Translations under genes and position numbers: made by a program
NCBI GenBank assembly: GCA_021442505.1
Contig: JABUTC010000027.1
Location: 7,611 to 13,353, forward strand
DNA length: 5,743 nt
Direction of reading: 5' to 3'
From: Mogibacterium sp.
GTDB lineage: Bacteria; Bacillota; Clostridia; Peptostreptococcales; Anaerovoracaceae
Part shown: one piece after another, positions 1 through 5,743 of the stretch
Position numbering within the stretch: the first letter of the stretch is position 1
Layout: each line of letters opens with the position of its first letter
Notes under the pieces: generated by a model
What the model was told of the DNA's origin: nothing
The model's input: the letters and a program-made list of their open reading frames with translations, nothing else
The model's database searches: none

Positions 1-13
1 TACATTTAGCCAT
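1..13 (-). CDS. 5' end of a further operon gene (partial, product unknown)
   Basis: Only ATG GCT AAA TGT (Met-Ala-Lys-Cys) and one more base are visible before the window ends. The call rests on position: an AGGAG ribosome binding site at 24-20 overlaps the TAG stop of the kinase gene, and the ATG at 13-11 follows after 6 bases, the same tight packing as the genes before it. The only nearer ATG (19-17) is followed at once by TAA. The product cannot be told from four residues. In known operons with a DUF1537 kinase the neighbour is often a PdxA-like dehydrogenase, an OtnC-type aldolase or an OtnI-type isomerase, so this gene should reveal the pathway; that is inference from family context. Confidence 0.6.
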
Positions 14-22
14 TTACATCTC

Positions 23-1447
23 CTATTTGCCCATCAGCACTTCTACTGCTTCTCTGAGAGTTTCAGCCTCACCGACATTTCCCGGGAAAATCACATAAGG
101 TGTCTCCGGGAATTTGCTGTCTGCTCCTGTCTGCCATACAGGAATACCCGGCTTAATCTGTCCGAGTACATTTGCCTTCTTAACTGCAAGAGCTTTTGTT
201 CCAACATCGCTTGATGTGATTCCGCCCTTTGCAACAACAAACGCCGGGGTAACCTTGAGCCTTCCAACGAGCGACTGAACAGCATCAGAAATGCGTACCG
301 AAAGTCTCAGTTCGTCTTCCTTATTACCTGTATCTGCAGTAATCAGTGCTCTTGTTGTGTAGCAGCATACGGTTCTTCCGTTTGCGATACATTCCTCTTC
401 AAGTGCAAGGCAGCGCTGAACCTCTTTCTCGAAAGCCTCTTCATCCTTAACAAGATTAGCCTCAAGCTCGATAAAAGTAATATCGTCTCTTGTCTTGAGT
501 TCCTCAAGCTGGTTGGTAGTCTTTGCGGTATGAGAACCTACAACGATTACTCCTCCGTTTGAAGTCTCTCTTGTAACCATTTTTTCTCTTGTAAGAAGCG
601 GCTGATCCGTAACTCCGCCCATTACCTTTACGATGGAAGCAGCAGTGCGGAACATAAACACCTTGCCTGCCTTCATTGCACGGAAAAGCGCGATGCAGAA
701 TACTTTAAGATCAGCATAATCCACAGCATTTACAACAATCTTGTTGAAATCCTTTACCTCCATAAGCTGCTCATAAATGCCATCGATATCCATATTGTGA
801 ATATCTTCAAGTGAGATGCATGTAACATCCTCTGCCTTGAACTCACCGGCAGTCTTTTCCTCGATATATTCAGGCATTGTGTACGATGTGTATCCGAAAG
901 TCTTGTCCTGAGCAAATTCTGTCTCGTTCGCAGGAATCAGCTCGTCACCGTATTTTACATAGTGCACATTGTTGATAGTGAACCTGCCGCCCTCTTTGAA
1001 GAACGGGCAGAGAATCTCTCCATCAATCTTTTTGCCATTGTTCTTCTCATACGCGTCACGAAGCAGTGAGGTCTCGAGCGGGAAGTGGCCTCTGAGTGTG
1101 CTGTCACTTCTGCTGATAAAAATGTATTCTTTTCCGGCCTCTTTTGCGACAGCATCAACAGCCGCGGCGATTTCCTTGTGAACCTTCGTGGTCTGCTCTT
1201 CAGTCAGACCTCTTGAGTTTGTGAGGATATAGAAAAGGTTGTTTTCTTCAGCAAAACCGTCTCTGAGGCTGTCCGCCTCCCAGTTTGTGAAAACGCTGAT
1301 GTCGTGCACTGTCTGTACGCCTGTCGGGTCGTCATCAAGCACTACAATCTTTGTTGTATTTTCAGCTATCTCAATATTGAGAAGTCTTTCTGCTTCTGCA
1401 ACATCAATAGGCTTGAACTCGTCTAGAATCTTTGAACTCTGATACAT
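23..1447 (-). CDS. Four-carbon acid sugar kinase (DUF1537, OtnK/DtnK family)
   Basis: A 474-residue cytoplasmic kinase, full length for the family. Members phosphorylate C4 sugar acids with ATP: OtnK acts on 3-oxo-tetronate and DtnK on D-threonate. The N-terminal substrate domain shows DDDPTG (38-43), RSDSTLRGHF (113-122) and the EGGRFT...VHYV segment (152-164) followed by ETEFAQDKTFGY (175-186). The C-terminal nucleotide-binding domain shows KGGITSSDVG (407-416) and the PGNVG loop (455-459). The ATG at 1447 is supported by GGAG at 1458-1455, 7 bases upstream, inside the end of the reductase gene. The stop of that gene and this ATG are separated by one base (TAATATG), so the two are surely cotranscribed and probably translationally coupled. 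The family is certain; the substrate (3-oxo-tetronate, threonate, erythronate or another acid) cannot be told from sequence alone, so no gene symbol is given. Confidence 0.93.
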   Translation of the reverse strand: MYQSSKILDEFKPIDVAEAERLLNIEIAENTTKIVVLDDDPTGVQTVHDISVFTNWEADSLRDGFAEENNLFYILTNSRGLTEEQTTKVHKEIAAAVDAVAKEAGKEYIFISRSDSTLRGHFPLETSLLRDAYEKNNGKKIDGEILCPFFKEGGRFTINNVHYVKYGDELIPANETEFAQDKTFGYTSYTMPEYIEEKTAGEFKAEDVTCISLEDIHNMDIDGIYEQLMEVKDFNKIVVNAVDYADLKVFCIALFRAMKAGKVFMFRTAASIVKVMGGVTDQPLLTREKMVTRETSNGGVIVVGSHTAKTTNQLEELKTRDDITFIELEANLVKDEEAFEKEVQRCLALEEECIANGRTVCCYTTRALITADTGNKEDELRLSVRISDAVQSLVGRLKVTPAFVVAKGGITSSDVGTKALAVKKANVLGQIKPGIPVWQTGADSKFPETPYVIFPGNVGEAETLREAVEVLMGK

Positions 1448-1448
1448 A

Positions 1449-2339
1449 TTACTTCTCCGGTTTCTGAACTTTCACATCTGCAAGTGTCTCGAAATACTGT
1501 ACAAGTCCTGCGTGGTCATCCATAAGATGTCCGTGAACCTTGAGTGTCTGCATAATCTCATAAAGCTGTGCTGTGTATGGGATTGGCGCATCGATTGCGT
1601 GTGCAGTCTTAACTACATTAGTAATATCCTTGTGGTTAACCTTGATTGTGCCGCCGGGTACAAAGTTCCTGTTGTACATCATAGGAGCCTTGGCATCGAG
1701 AACTGCAGAACCTGCAAGTCCTGTTCTGATTGCCATGTAAACCTTCTCAGGATTGGCACCTGCTTTTACGGCAAAAGTGAGCGCCTCAGCTACAATTGCG
1801 ATGTTGTTGTTTACGATAATCTGATTAGCGAGCTTTGTAACGCTTCCGCTTCCGCAAGGACCTGTAAGCAGAACCGAGGATGCATAAGCCTCAAGAACAG
1901 GCTTTGCCTTCTCGAAGGTATCATCATCTCCTCCAACCATAATGGCGAGTGTTCCTGCAATAGCTCCCGGCTCTCCGCCTGAAACAGGCGCATCGAGGAA
2001 GCCGATGCCTTTCTCCTTAAGTCCGTCATAGCACTCTTTTGACTCAACAGGAGTAACAGAGCTGTGGTCGATAATGATGCCGCCGGCCTTCATTGCTGAA
2101 GCAACTCCATCCTCTGCGAAAATAACGGATTGAACGATCTGTGCAGTTGGGAGAATCATCATTACGATGTCACATGCAGCTCCAAGCTCAGCATATGTTC
2201 CTGCTGTTGCTCCCTCTGATACGAGCTCAGCTACAAGATCCTTATTAAGGTCTGCAACCATTACATCGTGTCCGGCCTTAACCAGGTGCTTTGCCATTGG
2301 GCGTCCCATTATTCCTAAGCCGATAAATCCTACCTTCAT
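1449..2339 (-). CDS. garR: 2-hydroxy-3-oxopropionate (tartronate semialdehyde) reductase, GarR-like
   Basis: A 296-residue NAD(P)-dependent enzyme of the 3-hydroxyisobutyrate dehydrogenase superfamily, close in length and sequence pattern to E. coli GarR, which reduces tartronate semialdehyde to D-glycerate. It has the Rossmann motif GLGIMG (7-12), the substrate-binding signature DAPVSGG (116-122), the catalytic lysine in VTKLANQ (Lys169) and the C-terminal-domain motif GLAGSAVLDAKAPM (207-220). The frame stays open for 12 codons upstream, but the ATG at 2339 is the real start: the family-typical MKVGFIGLGIMG begins there and AGGAGG lies 8 bases before it. The ATG overlaps the upstream stop (ATGA), implying translational coupling. 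Beside a C4 sugar acid kinase it could instead oxidise a C4 acid, as LtnD/DenD of the same superfamily do; the sequence favours the GarR subgroup, but the in vivo substrate is open. Confidence 0.9.
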   Translation of the reverse strand: MKVGFIGLGIMGRPMAKHLVKAGHDVMVADLNKDLVAELVSEGATAGTYAELGAACDIVMMILPTAQIVQSVIFAEDGVASAMKAGGIIIDHSSVTPVESKECYDGLKEKGIGFLDAPVSGGEPGAIAGTLAIMVGGDDDTFEKAKPVLEAYASSVLLTGPCGSGSVTKLANQIIVNNNIAIVAEALTFAVKAGANPEKVYMAIRTGLAGSAVLDAKAPMMYNRNFVPGGTIKVNHKDITNVVKTAHAIDAPIPYTAQLYEIMQTLKVHGHLMDDHAGLVQYFETLADVKVQKPEK

Positions 2340-2845
2340 TTTGCTTTCCTCCTGTTGAAATAATCTCTTATGCATTCATAGGCTTCGTCAAAATCTCTCT
2401 GTGTTGCATCACCCTTCTGGGTCTCTGCAATCTTGTGTCTCTCGCCTTTGAAATCTGTTAAAAACAAGGCCTTTCTCATTTCTCCCGCTATGCCAACTTC
2501 AAACTTTTCCATTTTGGCAAGCGTATAAACCTTAAATGCAGGCCTTTCCATTATGACGTAGTTGTCGGTTATTGTGAGTTCGAACTGCATGAAATATCTG
2601 CTGTTTGCCGAGATGAATTCACCCGCAACCTCATCAACATCGATATCCGCTATCTGCGCCTTAAACTTTGAATACCTGGAGTATAGCGATACTGCCAAAA
2701 GCACTGCTACAAGCAGGAAAAACAAAGCAATTGTCCGGCGCACAAAAAAGACAGCCCCTGCCGCCACAAAGAGTGACACACAAATAGTAAGGCTTGTCTT
2801 CATGCTGGATTTTTGCTCTTTTATGATGTCCTCAAATCCCTTCAT
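2336..2845 (-). CDS. Small membrane protein of unknown function: two helices plus a soluble domain
   Basis: A 169-residue protein I do not recognise. After a short charged N-terminus come two hydrophobic helices (about 17-35 and 38-56) separated only by RR, so a tight hairpin with both ends probably in the cytoplasm. The rest (about 57-169) is soluble: a strand-rich stretch (87-140: FELTITDNYVIMER...FKVYTL...ALFLTDFKG) and a final amphipathic helix (150-165). This layout resembles small Firmicutes proteins with two helices and a PH-like (YcxB-type) domain, but that is a resemblance of pattern only. The start is supported by AGGGGA at 2856-2851, 5 bases upstream, and by a likely promoter at 2908-2880. 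Its stop overlaps the ATG of the reductase by 4 bases, so it is the first gene of the sugar-acid operon. No catalytic motif is visible; its link to sugar acid metabolism is unexplained. Confidence 0.8.
   Translation of the reverse strand: MKGFEDIIKEQKSSMKTSLTICVSLFVAAGAVFFVRRTIALFFLLVAVLLAVSLYSRYSKFKAQIADIDVDEVAGEFISANSRYFMQFELTITDNYVIMERPAFKVYTLAKMEKFEVGIAGEMRKALFLTDFKGERHKIAETQKGDATQRDFDEAYECIRDYFNRRKAK
2348..2353 (-). promoter_or_regulatory. Ribosome binding site that fixes the reductase start
   Basis: A consensus AGGAGG on the minus strand sits 8 bases before the ATG at 2339 and lies inside the last codons of the upstream membrane-protein gene. It decides for the 2339 start over the upstream in-frame ATG at 2375, which would put 12 unrelated residues ahead of the Rossmann motif. 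Confidence 0.85.
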
Positions 2846-2879
2846 TTATTTCCCCTAAAATATGTATCTATTATTCGTT

Positions 2880-2908
2880 AATTTATCAATTTTACGGGAT
2901 TTTTTCAA
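2880..2908 (-). promoter_or_regulatory. Likely SigA-type promoter of the membrane protein-reductase-kinase operon
   Basis: On the minus strand a -35 element TTGAAA (2908-2903, five of six matches) is followed after 17 bases by TAAATT (2885-2880), preceded by TGA, an extended -10. Transcription would start near 2873, giving a leader of about 28 bases with the AGGGGA site, too short for a riboswitch. No terminator hairpin is visible between the cyclase stop (2972) and this point, so read-through from the cyclase is possible as well. Confidence 0.55.
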
Positions 2909-2913
2909 GAAAT

Positions 2914-2930
2914 ATACATTTTTAATACAT
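2914..2930 (-). repeat. Direct repeat ATGTAT-N5-ATGTAT just upstream of the operon -35
   Basis: Two exact ATGTAT copies (2930-2925 and 2919-2914 on the minus strand) are 11 bases apart start to start, one helical turn, and end 5 bases before the -35 element. The first copy is also half of the palindrome ATACATGTAT (2925-2934). Tandem half-sites with this spacing are typical of activators such as OmpR-family response regulators. The region is very AT-rich, so chance is a real alternative. Confidence 0.3.
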
Positions 2931-2971
2931 GTATACCAACTTATTGTTTTCTCCTATTTTCTTCTCTCCTT

Positions 2972-4168
2972 CTATCCCTGGTCTGTTCTTCGGTCGAGTT
3001 CCTTGTGTAACTCGTAAAACTTACTCTTCTCCTCATACATTGCCCGGTCAGCAACCTTGACAAGCTTTGAGAATGGTATTTCGTCATAGTCTTCTGCGCT
3101 TGCAGTTCCAATAGAAAAACTGAATCTTCTTGCATTTTCCAGGCTGCAATTATCACAGCAATCTACCATTTTGCTTAGAATAGATTCAAATTCTTCACGG
3201 CTTGCAGAAACAACTGCGAAAAACTCGTCTCCGCCGTTTCTGAAAACCCTGCCGTAGCCTGCAACCGCGTCGCTTATGCATTTAGCCGTCTCTATGATAA
3301 TCTCATCGCCCTTGTCATGGCCCTGCGTATCATTAACAACCTTAAGATTATTGATATCTACAACAATTACCTTTAAATCCTTCGGAACATCATAGGTTCC
3401 ATACTGGTTTTCTGTTTCGATGAAAGCGTTCCTGTTATACACACCTGTGAGCGCATCAACATATGCATTCTTCTGGTATTTTGTCTTCAGCTTCATTTCC
3501 GATATTAAGTTGTCATTCTGCATTGAAATATACATATAAATCAGCAGCGCGACGTTAATTGAAAAGAAAAGACTCTCTTCATAAAACCAAAGCACAATGA
3601 TGCTTACAAGCTGCAGGAAAAATATTCCTATAAAGCAGAGACATCTTAACCTGCCAAGCTCTCTTCTTGCAGCGTAGACGATACTTGCTACACACACCAT
3701 CAAGAATAATGTTATTAAGAATTCTATTATGTACAACAAGTTACCGGGCAGGAGCTGTTTCTTAAAAACAAATATTTTAAACATATTGGCTGCAAGCAAA
3801 GCACATAATGCAACACCTGAAACAATCAATGCTTTACGAGCCTTTTGCTTTGCGGATACAAATTCGGGTCTCGTGGAAAACATTCCTATATATTCTATAA
3901 AAAAGATTTCAAACGGGAAAATAAAAGCATCTGCAGCGTCTCTCAGCAACATAAAAGTGTCCAGCAGCACAGGATAATTCCTGCTATATGCCACTGCACA
4001 CATTGAACACGTAAATAGAACTACCATTGTGCCTCCGCAGTTCGCTACGAAGGCTTTTTTAATCCAGCTGCTTGCCTCGCTTTTATCTTCATTTGCCTTA
4101 AATCCCAAAAGTATAAGAAATGATAAAAACGTTGTTGAAATTGAAGAAGTAATTGTGATTGTAAACAC
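2972..4168 (-). CDS. Membrane-bound diguanylate cyclase (GGDEF domain)
   Basis: Makes the second messenger cyclic di-GMP from two GTP. From the chosen GTG start the protein has 398 residues. About seven hydrophobic helices (roughly 2-23, 40-61, 81-99, 113-135, 144-167, 176-196, 200-216) form an unrecognised membrane sensor module, followed by a short linker and a complete GGDEF domain: DALTGVYNR (238-246), metal-binding Asp271 in VVDINNLK, ND..GH..GD (279-288), the active-site loop RNGGDEFF (310-317), SIGT (352-355) and ADRAMY (373-378). The inhibitory I-site RxxD is absent: the equivalent residues 303-306 are AGYG. There is no EAL or HD-GYP domain. No ATG lies near the start. GTG 4168 has a G-rich tract 5 bases upstream that can act as ribosome binding site; the alternative GTG at 4183 would add five residues (403 in all) but has no ribosome binding site. 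It appears to have its own promoter (4246-4218) and follows the symporter's terminator. Confidence 0.9.
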   Translation of the reverse strand: MFTITITSSISTTFLSFLILLGFKANEDKSEASSWIKKAFVANCGGTMVVLFTCSMCAVAYSRNYPVLLDTFMLLRDAADAFIFPFEIFFIEYIGMFSTRPEFVSAKQKARKALIVSGVALCALLAANMFKIFVFKKQLLPGNLLYIIEFLITLFLMVCVASIVYAARRELGRLRCLCFIGIFFLQLVSIIVLWFYEESLFFSINVALLIYMYISMQNDNLISEMKLKTKYQKNAYVDALTGVYNRNAFIETENQYGTYDVPKDLKVIVVDINNLKVVNDTQGHDKGDEIIIETAKCISDAVAGYGRVFRNGGDEFFAVVSASREEFESILSKMVDCCDNCSLENARRFSFSIGTASAEDYDEIPFSKLVKVADRAMYEEKSKFYELHKELDRRTDQG

Positions 4169-4173
4169 TTCTA

Positions 4174-4181
4174 CCCCCCCC
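4174..4181 (-). repeat. G8 homopolymer at the translation start of the cyclase
   Basis: Eight consecutive G on the coding strand lie between the two candidate GTG starts. With the start at 4168 the run serves as the Shine-Dalgarno element, 5 bases (TAGAA) before the GTG. With the start at 4183 it lies in codons 1-4, and any length change breaks the frame: seven G gives TAG as codon 4, and nine G leads to TAA after about 29 codons. Such runs can slip during replication, so this is a candidate contingency tract. Confidence 0.6.
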
Positions 4182-4217
4182 ACTAAATAAAAATATTTGC
4201 AATTCTTTTGTGTCTAT

Positions 4218-4246
4218 ATTTTAACAAGCATTATTATTGTGAACAA
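4218..4246 (-). promoter_or_regulatory. Likely promoter of the diguanylate cyclase gene
   Basis: On the minus strand TAAAAT (4223-4218, five of six matches to the -10 consensus) is preceded by TGT, an extended -10, and lies 17 bases after a weak -35, TTGTTC (4246-4241). Extended -10 promoters tolerate a poor -35. Transcription would start near 4211, giving a leader of about 43 bases to the GTG at 4168. It lies downstream of the symporter's terminator, consistent with an independent unit. Confidence 0.5.
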
Positions 4247-4247
4247 T
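4236..4247. promoter_or_regulatory. Inverted repeat ATTGT-GA-ACAAT over the cyclase -35 (possible operator)
   Basis: Perfect 5-base arms with a 2-base spacer cover the whole putative -35 element, where a bound repressor would block RNA polymerase. It is too short to serve as a terminator. The regulator is unknown, and a 12-base site in AT-rich DNA can arise by chance. Confidence 0.3.
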
Positions 4248-4272
4248 CCATTTTTTTCAGGTATTTTTTCAT

Positions 4273-4304
4273 AAAGAAAAGAACCGCCGGTTTCCCAGCG
4301 GTTC
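4273..4304 (-). terminator. Intrinsic terminator after the sodium/proline symporter
   Basis: In the minus-strand transcript, GAACCGCUGG pairs with CCGGCGGUUC over 10 base pairs (one U-G wobble) around a GAAA tetraloop, followed directly by UUUUCUUU. It begins about 50 bases after the symporter stop and isolates that gene from the cyclase. Read on the plus strand the hairpin has no following T run, so it works in one direction only. Nothing else was found in the gap from 4305 to 4354. Confidence 0.92.
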
Positions 4305-4354
4305 CTGTTCTCGGGTATTTAATTACAACAATTATATCTCTTATATATGAGTGT

Positions 4355-5743
4355 TTACTGTGCGTCCGGTGCTGAACCAGCCTCGAAGATTGCAACAGCC
4401 TTCTCGTTTGGAGCCTTAGTAACAAGAGTTACAACTACAGCTACAACCAGGCTTGCGATGAAACCAGGAACGATTTCGTATACGCCTGTTGATGCTGTCA
4501 GTCCTGTGAAGAGCCATCCAAGGTCTACAACGAATCCTGTGATAACGCCTGCAACAGCACCCGGATAATTGAATCTCTTCCAGAAGAGTGACAGGATGAT
4601 TACCGATCCGAATGATGATCCGAATGCGCCCCATGCGTTCTCTACCATGTTCATAATAGCCTGTGCTCCGGTTCCCTTCGAACTTGCAATCAGGAATGCA
4701 ATTCCTGAAAGTACAAGAACGAGGATACGTCCTACAAGCAGTACTTCCTTCTCTGAAGCGTCCTTGCGGAAGAAAGGCTTGTAAAGGTCAGCTGTGAATG
4801 AACTTGATGCTACGAGCAGCTGTGAGTCTGCAGTTGAGATTGAAGCTGCAACGATAGCAGCAAGCAGAAGTCCACAGATTACCGGTGGGAAGAATCTACG
4901 AGCCATAGCTACGAATACCAGTTTCTGGCTTCCTGCAGCATATGTTAAGCCGTTTACTACACCTCCCTCGAGGAGCTCCTGACCCATTACCATTCTGCCG
5001 AAGTAAGCAACGAGCACTGCTGATGTAAGCGAGATAACAACCCAAACGATAGCAACTGTAGCTGACTTCTTTACCATAGAAGGCTTCTCGATTGACATAA
5101 ATCTTACGATGATGTGAGGCATACCGAAGTATCCAAGTCCCCAACCAAGACCTGTTACGATATCCTGCCAGCTTGCACTGAAGAGGCCTGCACCAAAGTC
5201 ACATGCTACCTGAGCTCCATTAGTATCTGTGTAGTGGAATACTGTAGTAAGGTTAGCAGGATTAAGCAGATCTCCGTGAGCTACTGCAACAACAATAGGA
5301 ACTGCCATAAGTGCAATCATCATCAGCATTCCCTGAAGGAAGTCTGTAACACATACTGACTTGAATCCGCCGAAGAATGTGTATCCGATGATTACCAGTA
5401 AGAAGATCAGCATTGCAATCTTTGTCGATAATGTAGGGAACAGAACTGCGAATACAGATGTTCCTGCAACAAGTGCTGATGCTACATAAATTGTATAGCA
5501 GAAAAGGAAAATCAGAGCGCATACGAGCTGGAGAACTCTTGAATCAACTCCGAATCTGTTAGTCAGATACTGAGGGATAGTGATTGAGTCATCAGCTGCT
5601 ACAGAGAATGTTCTAAGTCTCTTAGCGCAGATAATCCAGTTAGCTGCGGTACCGAGAGCAAGTCCGATTCCGATCCAAACCTGTCCGAAACCGAAAGCTA
5701 AGATTGATCCAGGCAGACCCATCAGCAGCCATGCTGACATATC
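4355..5743 (-). CDS. putP: Sodium/proline symporter PutP (SSS family), N-terminus outside the window
   Basis: An integral membrane symporter that imports proline with Na+. The 462 visible residues begin, by alignment from memory, at the Asp matching E. coli PutP Asp55; the frame is open to the right edge and the first visible Met is internal, so about 54 residues are missing. Ligand residues are conserved (numbered from that Met as 1, E. coli equivalent in brackets): the DMS triplet at the edge (Asp55, Ser57, sodium site), Tyr85 (Tyr140), Trp200 and Tyr204 in WGLGYFGMPH (Trp244, Tyr248, proline pocket), Ser302-Thr303 in STADSQLL (Ser340-Thr341, sodium site). About 11 of the usual 13 helices are visible. 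Compared with E. coli it has an insertion of about 17 residues, probably in the loop near 155-190. The gene ends at TAA and is followed by a strong terminator. Proline is the likely substrate; another substrate of the family cannot be fully excluded. Confidence 0.92.
   Translation of the reverse strand, partial: DMSAWLLMGLPGSILAFGFGQVWIGIGLALGTAANWIICAKRLRTFSVAADDSITIPQYLTNRFGVDSRVLQLVCALIFLFCYTIYVASALVAGTSVFAVLFPTLSTKIAMLIFLLVIIGYTFFGGFKSVCVTDFLQGMLMMIALMAVPIVVAVAHGDLLNPANLTTVFHYTDTNGAQVACDFGAGLFSASWQDIVTGLGWGLGYFGMPHIIVRFMSIEKPSMVKKSATVAIVWVVISLTSAVLVAYFGRMVMGQELLEGGVVNGLTYAAGSQKLVFVAMARRFFPPVICGLLLAAIVAASISTADSQLLVASSSFTADLYKPFFRKDASEKEVLLVGRILVLVLSGIAFLIASSKGTGAQAIMNMVENAWGAFGSSFGSVIILSLFWKRFNYPGAVAGVITGFVVDLGWLFTGLTASTGVYEIVPGFIASLVVAVVVTLVTKAPNEKAVAIFEAGSAPDAQ

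Noticed and set aside
969..1442. Two plus-strand open frames of about 70 codons (969-1181, 1239-1442)
   Set aside because: Both are antisense to the conserved N-terminal domain of the kinase, are low-complexity Ser/Leu-rich and show no recognisable domain.
1512..1982. Plus-strand open frame of 156 codons
   Set aside because: It lies fully antisense to the reductase, whose motifs are intact; the translation is Cys- and Asn-rich with no domain-like pattern, as expected of a shadow frame.
2340..2375. Longer reductase starting at the in-frame ATG at 2375
   Set aside because: The 12 extra residues overlap the upstream gene and are foreign to the family; AGGAGG and the Rossmann motif fix the start at 2339.
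2562..2858. Plus-strand open frame of 98 codons opposite the small membrane protein
   Set aside because: The minus-strand gene has a ribosome binding site, a promoter, a helix hairpin and a coupled stop; the opposite frame has a Ser/Thr-rich composition without structure.
2857..2971. Possible small gene or regulatory RNA in the gap after the cyclase
   Set aside because: An AGGAG-like sequence is present after the cyclase stop, but ATG or TTG frames behind it close within a few codons and no stable hairpin or terminator is visible; only an ATA-started frame stays open.
4184..4354. Riboswitch or small RNA between the symporter and the cyclase
   Set aside because: The hairpin present is fully explained as the symporter's terminator, and the remaining cyclase leader of about 43 bases is too short and AT-rich for a known cyclic di-GMP riboswitch.
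4416..4634. Second minus-strand frame of 72 codons inside the symporter gene
   Set aside because: It is out of frame with strongly conserved PutP sequence and has an Arg/Cys-rich, non-protein-like translation.

Overview
The window looks like part of a Firmicutes chromosome, most likely a Clostridia/Lachnospiraceae-type gut or rumen anaerobe. This is inferred from moderate GC by eye, strong AGGAGG-like ribosome binding sites, AT-rich intergenic DNA and the gene content; no 16S or other taxonomic marker is present. Every gene I can support lies on the minus strand, so transcription runs from high to low coordinates. Coding density is high, and the only intergenic stretches are about 125 and 185 bases.

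In transcription order: (1) 5743-4355, a PutP-type sodium/proline symporter of the SSS family. Its first ~54 residues lie beyond the right edge, and it is closed by a clear intrinsic terminator at 4304-4273. (2) About 4168-2972, a multi-pass membrane diguanylate cyclase with an intact GGDEF active site and no product-inhibition (I) site. It starts at a GTG directly behind a run of eight G and has its own likely extended -10 promoter. (3) 2845-2336, a small two-helix membrane protein of unknown function with its own likely promoter. (4) 2339-1449, a GarR-like 2-hydroxy-3-oxopropionate (tartronate semialdehyde) reductase whose ATG overlaps the previous stop as ATGA. (5) 1447-23, a four-carbon acid sugar kinase (DUF1537; OtnK/DtnK family), one base after the reductase. 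(6) 13-1, the first four codons of another gene with a good ribosome binding site, leaving the window at the left edge.

Genes 3 to 6 form a tightly packed, probably translationally coupled operon. The reductase and kinase fit catabolism of a C4 sugar acid (threonate/erythronate type) or a related hydroxy acid; the gene beyond the left edge should decide which pathway. The symporter and the cyclase look like separate transcription units. No mobile element, CRISPR array, tRNA or rRNA was seen. No wholly new system stands out. The points most worth a second look are the G8 tract at the start of the cyclase, which could make it phase-variable, and the unexplained membrane protein coupled to the sugar-acid genes.
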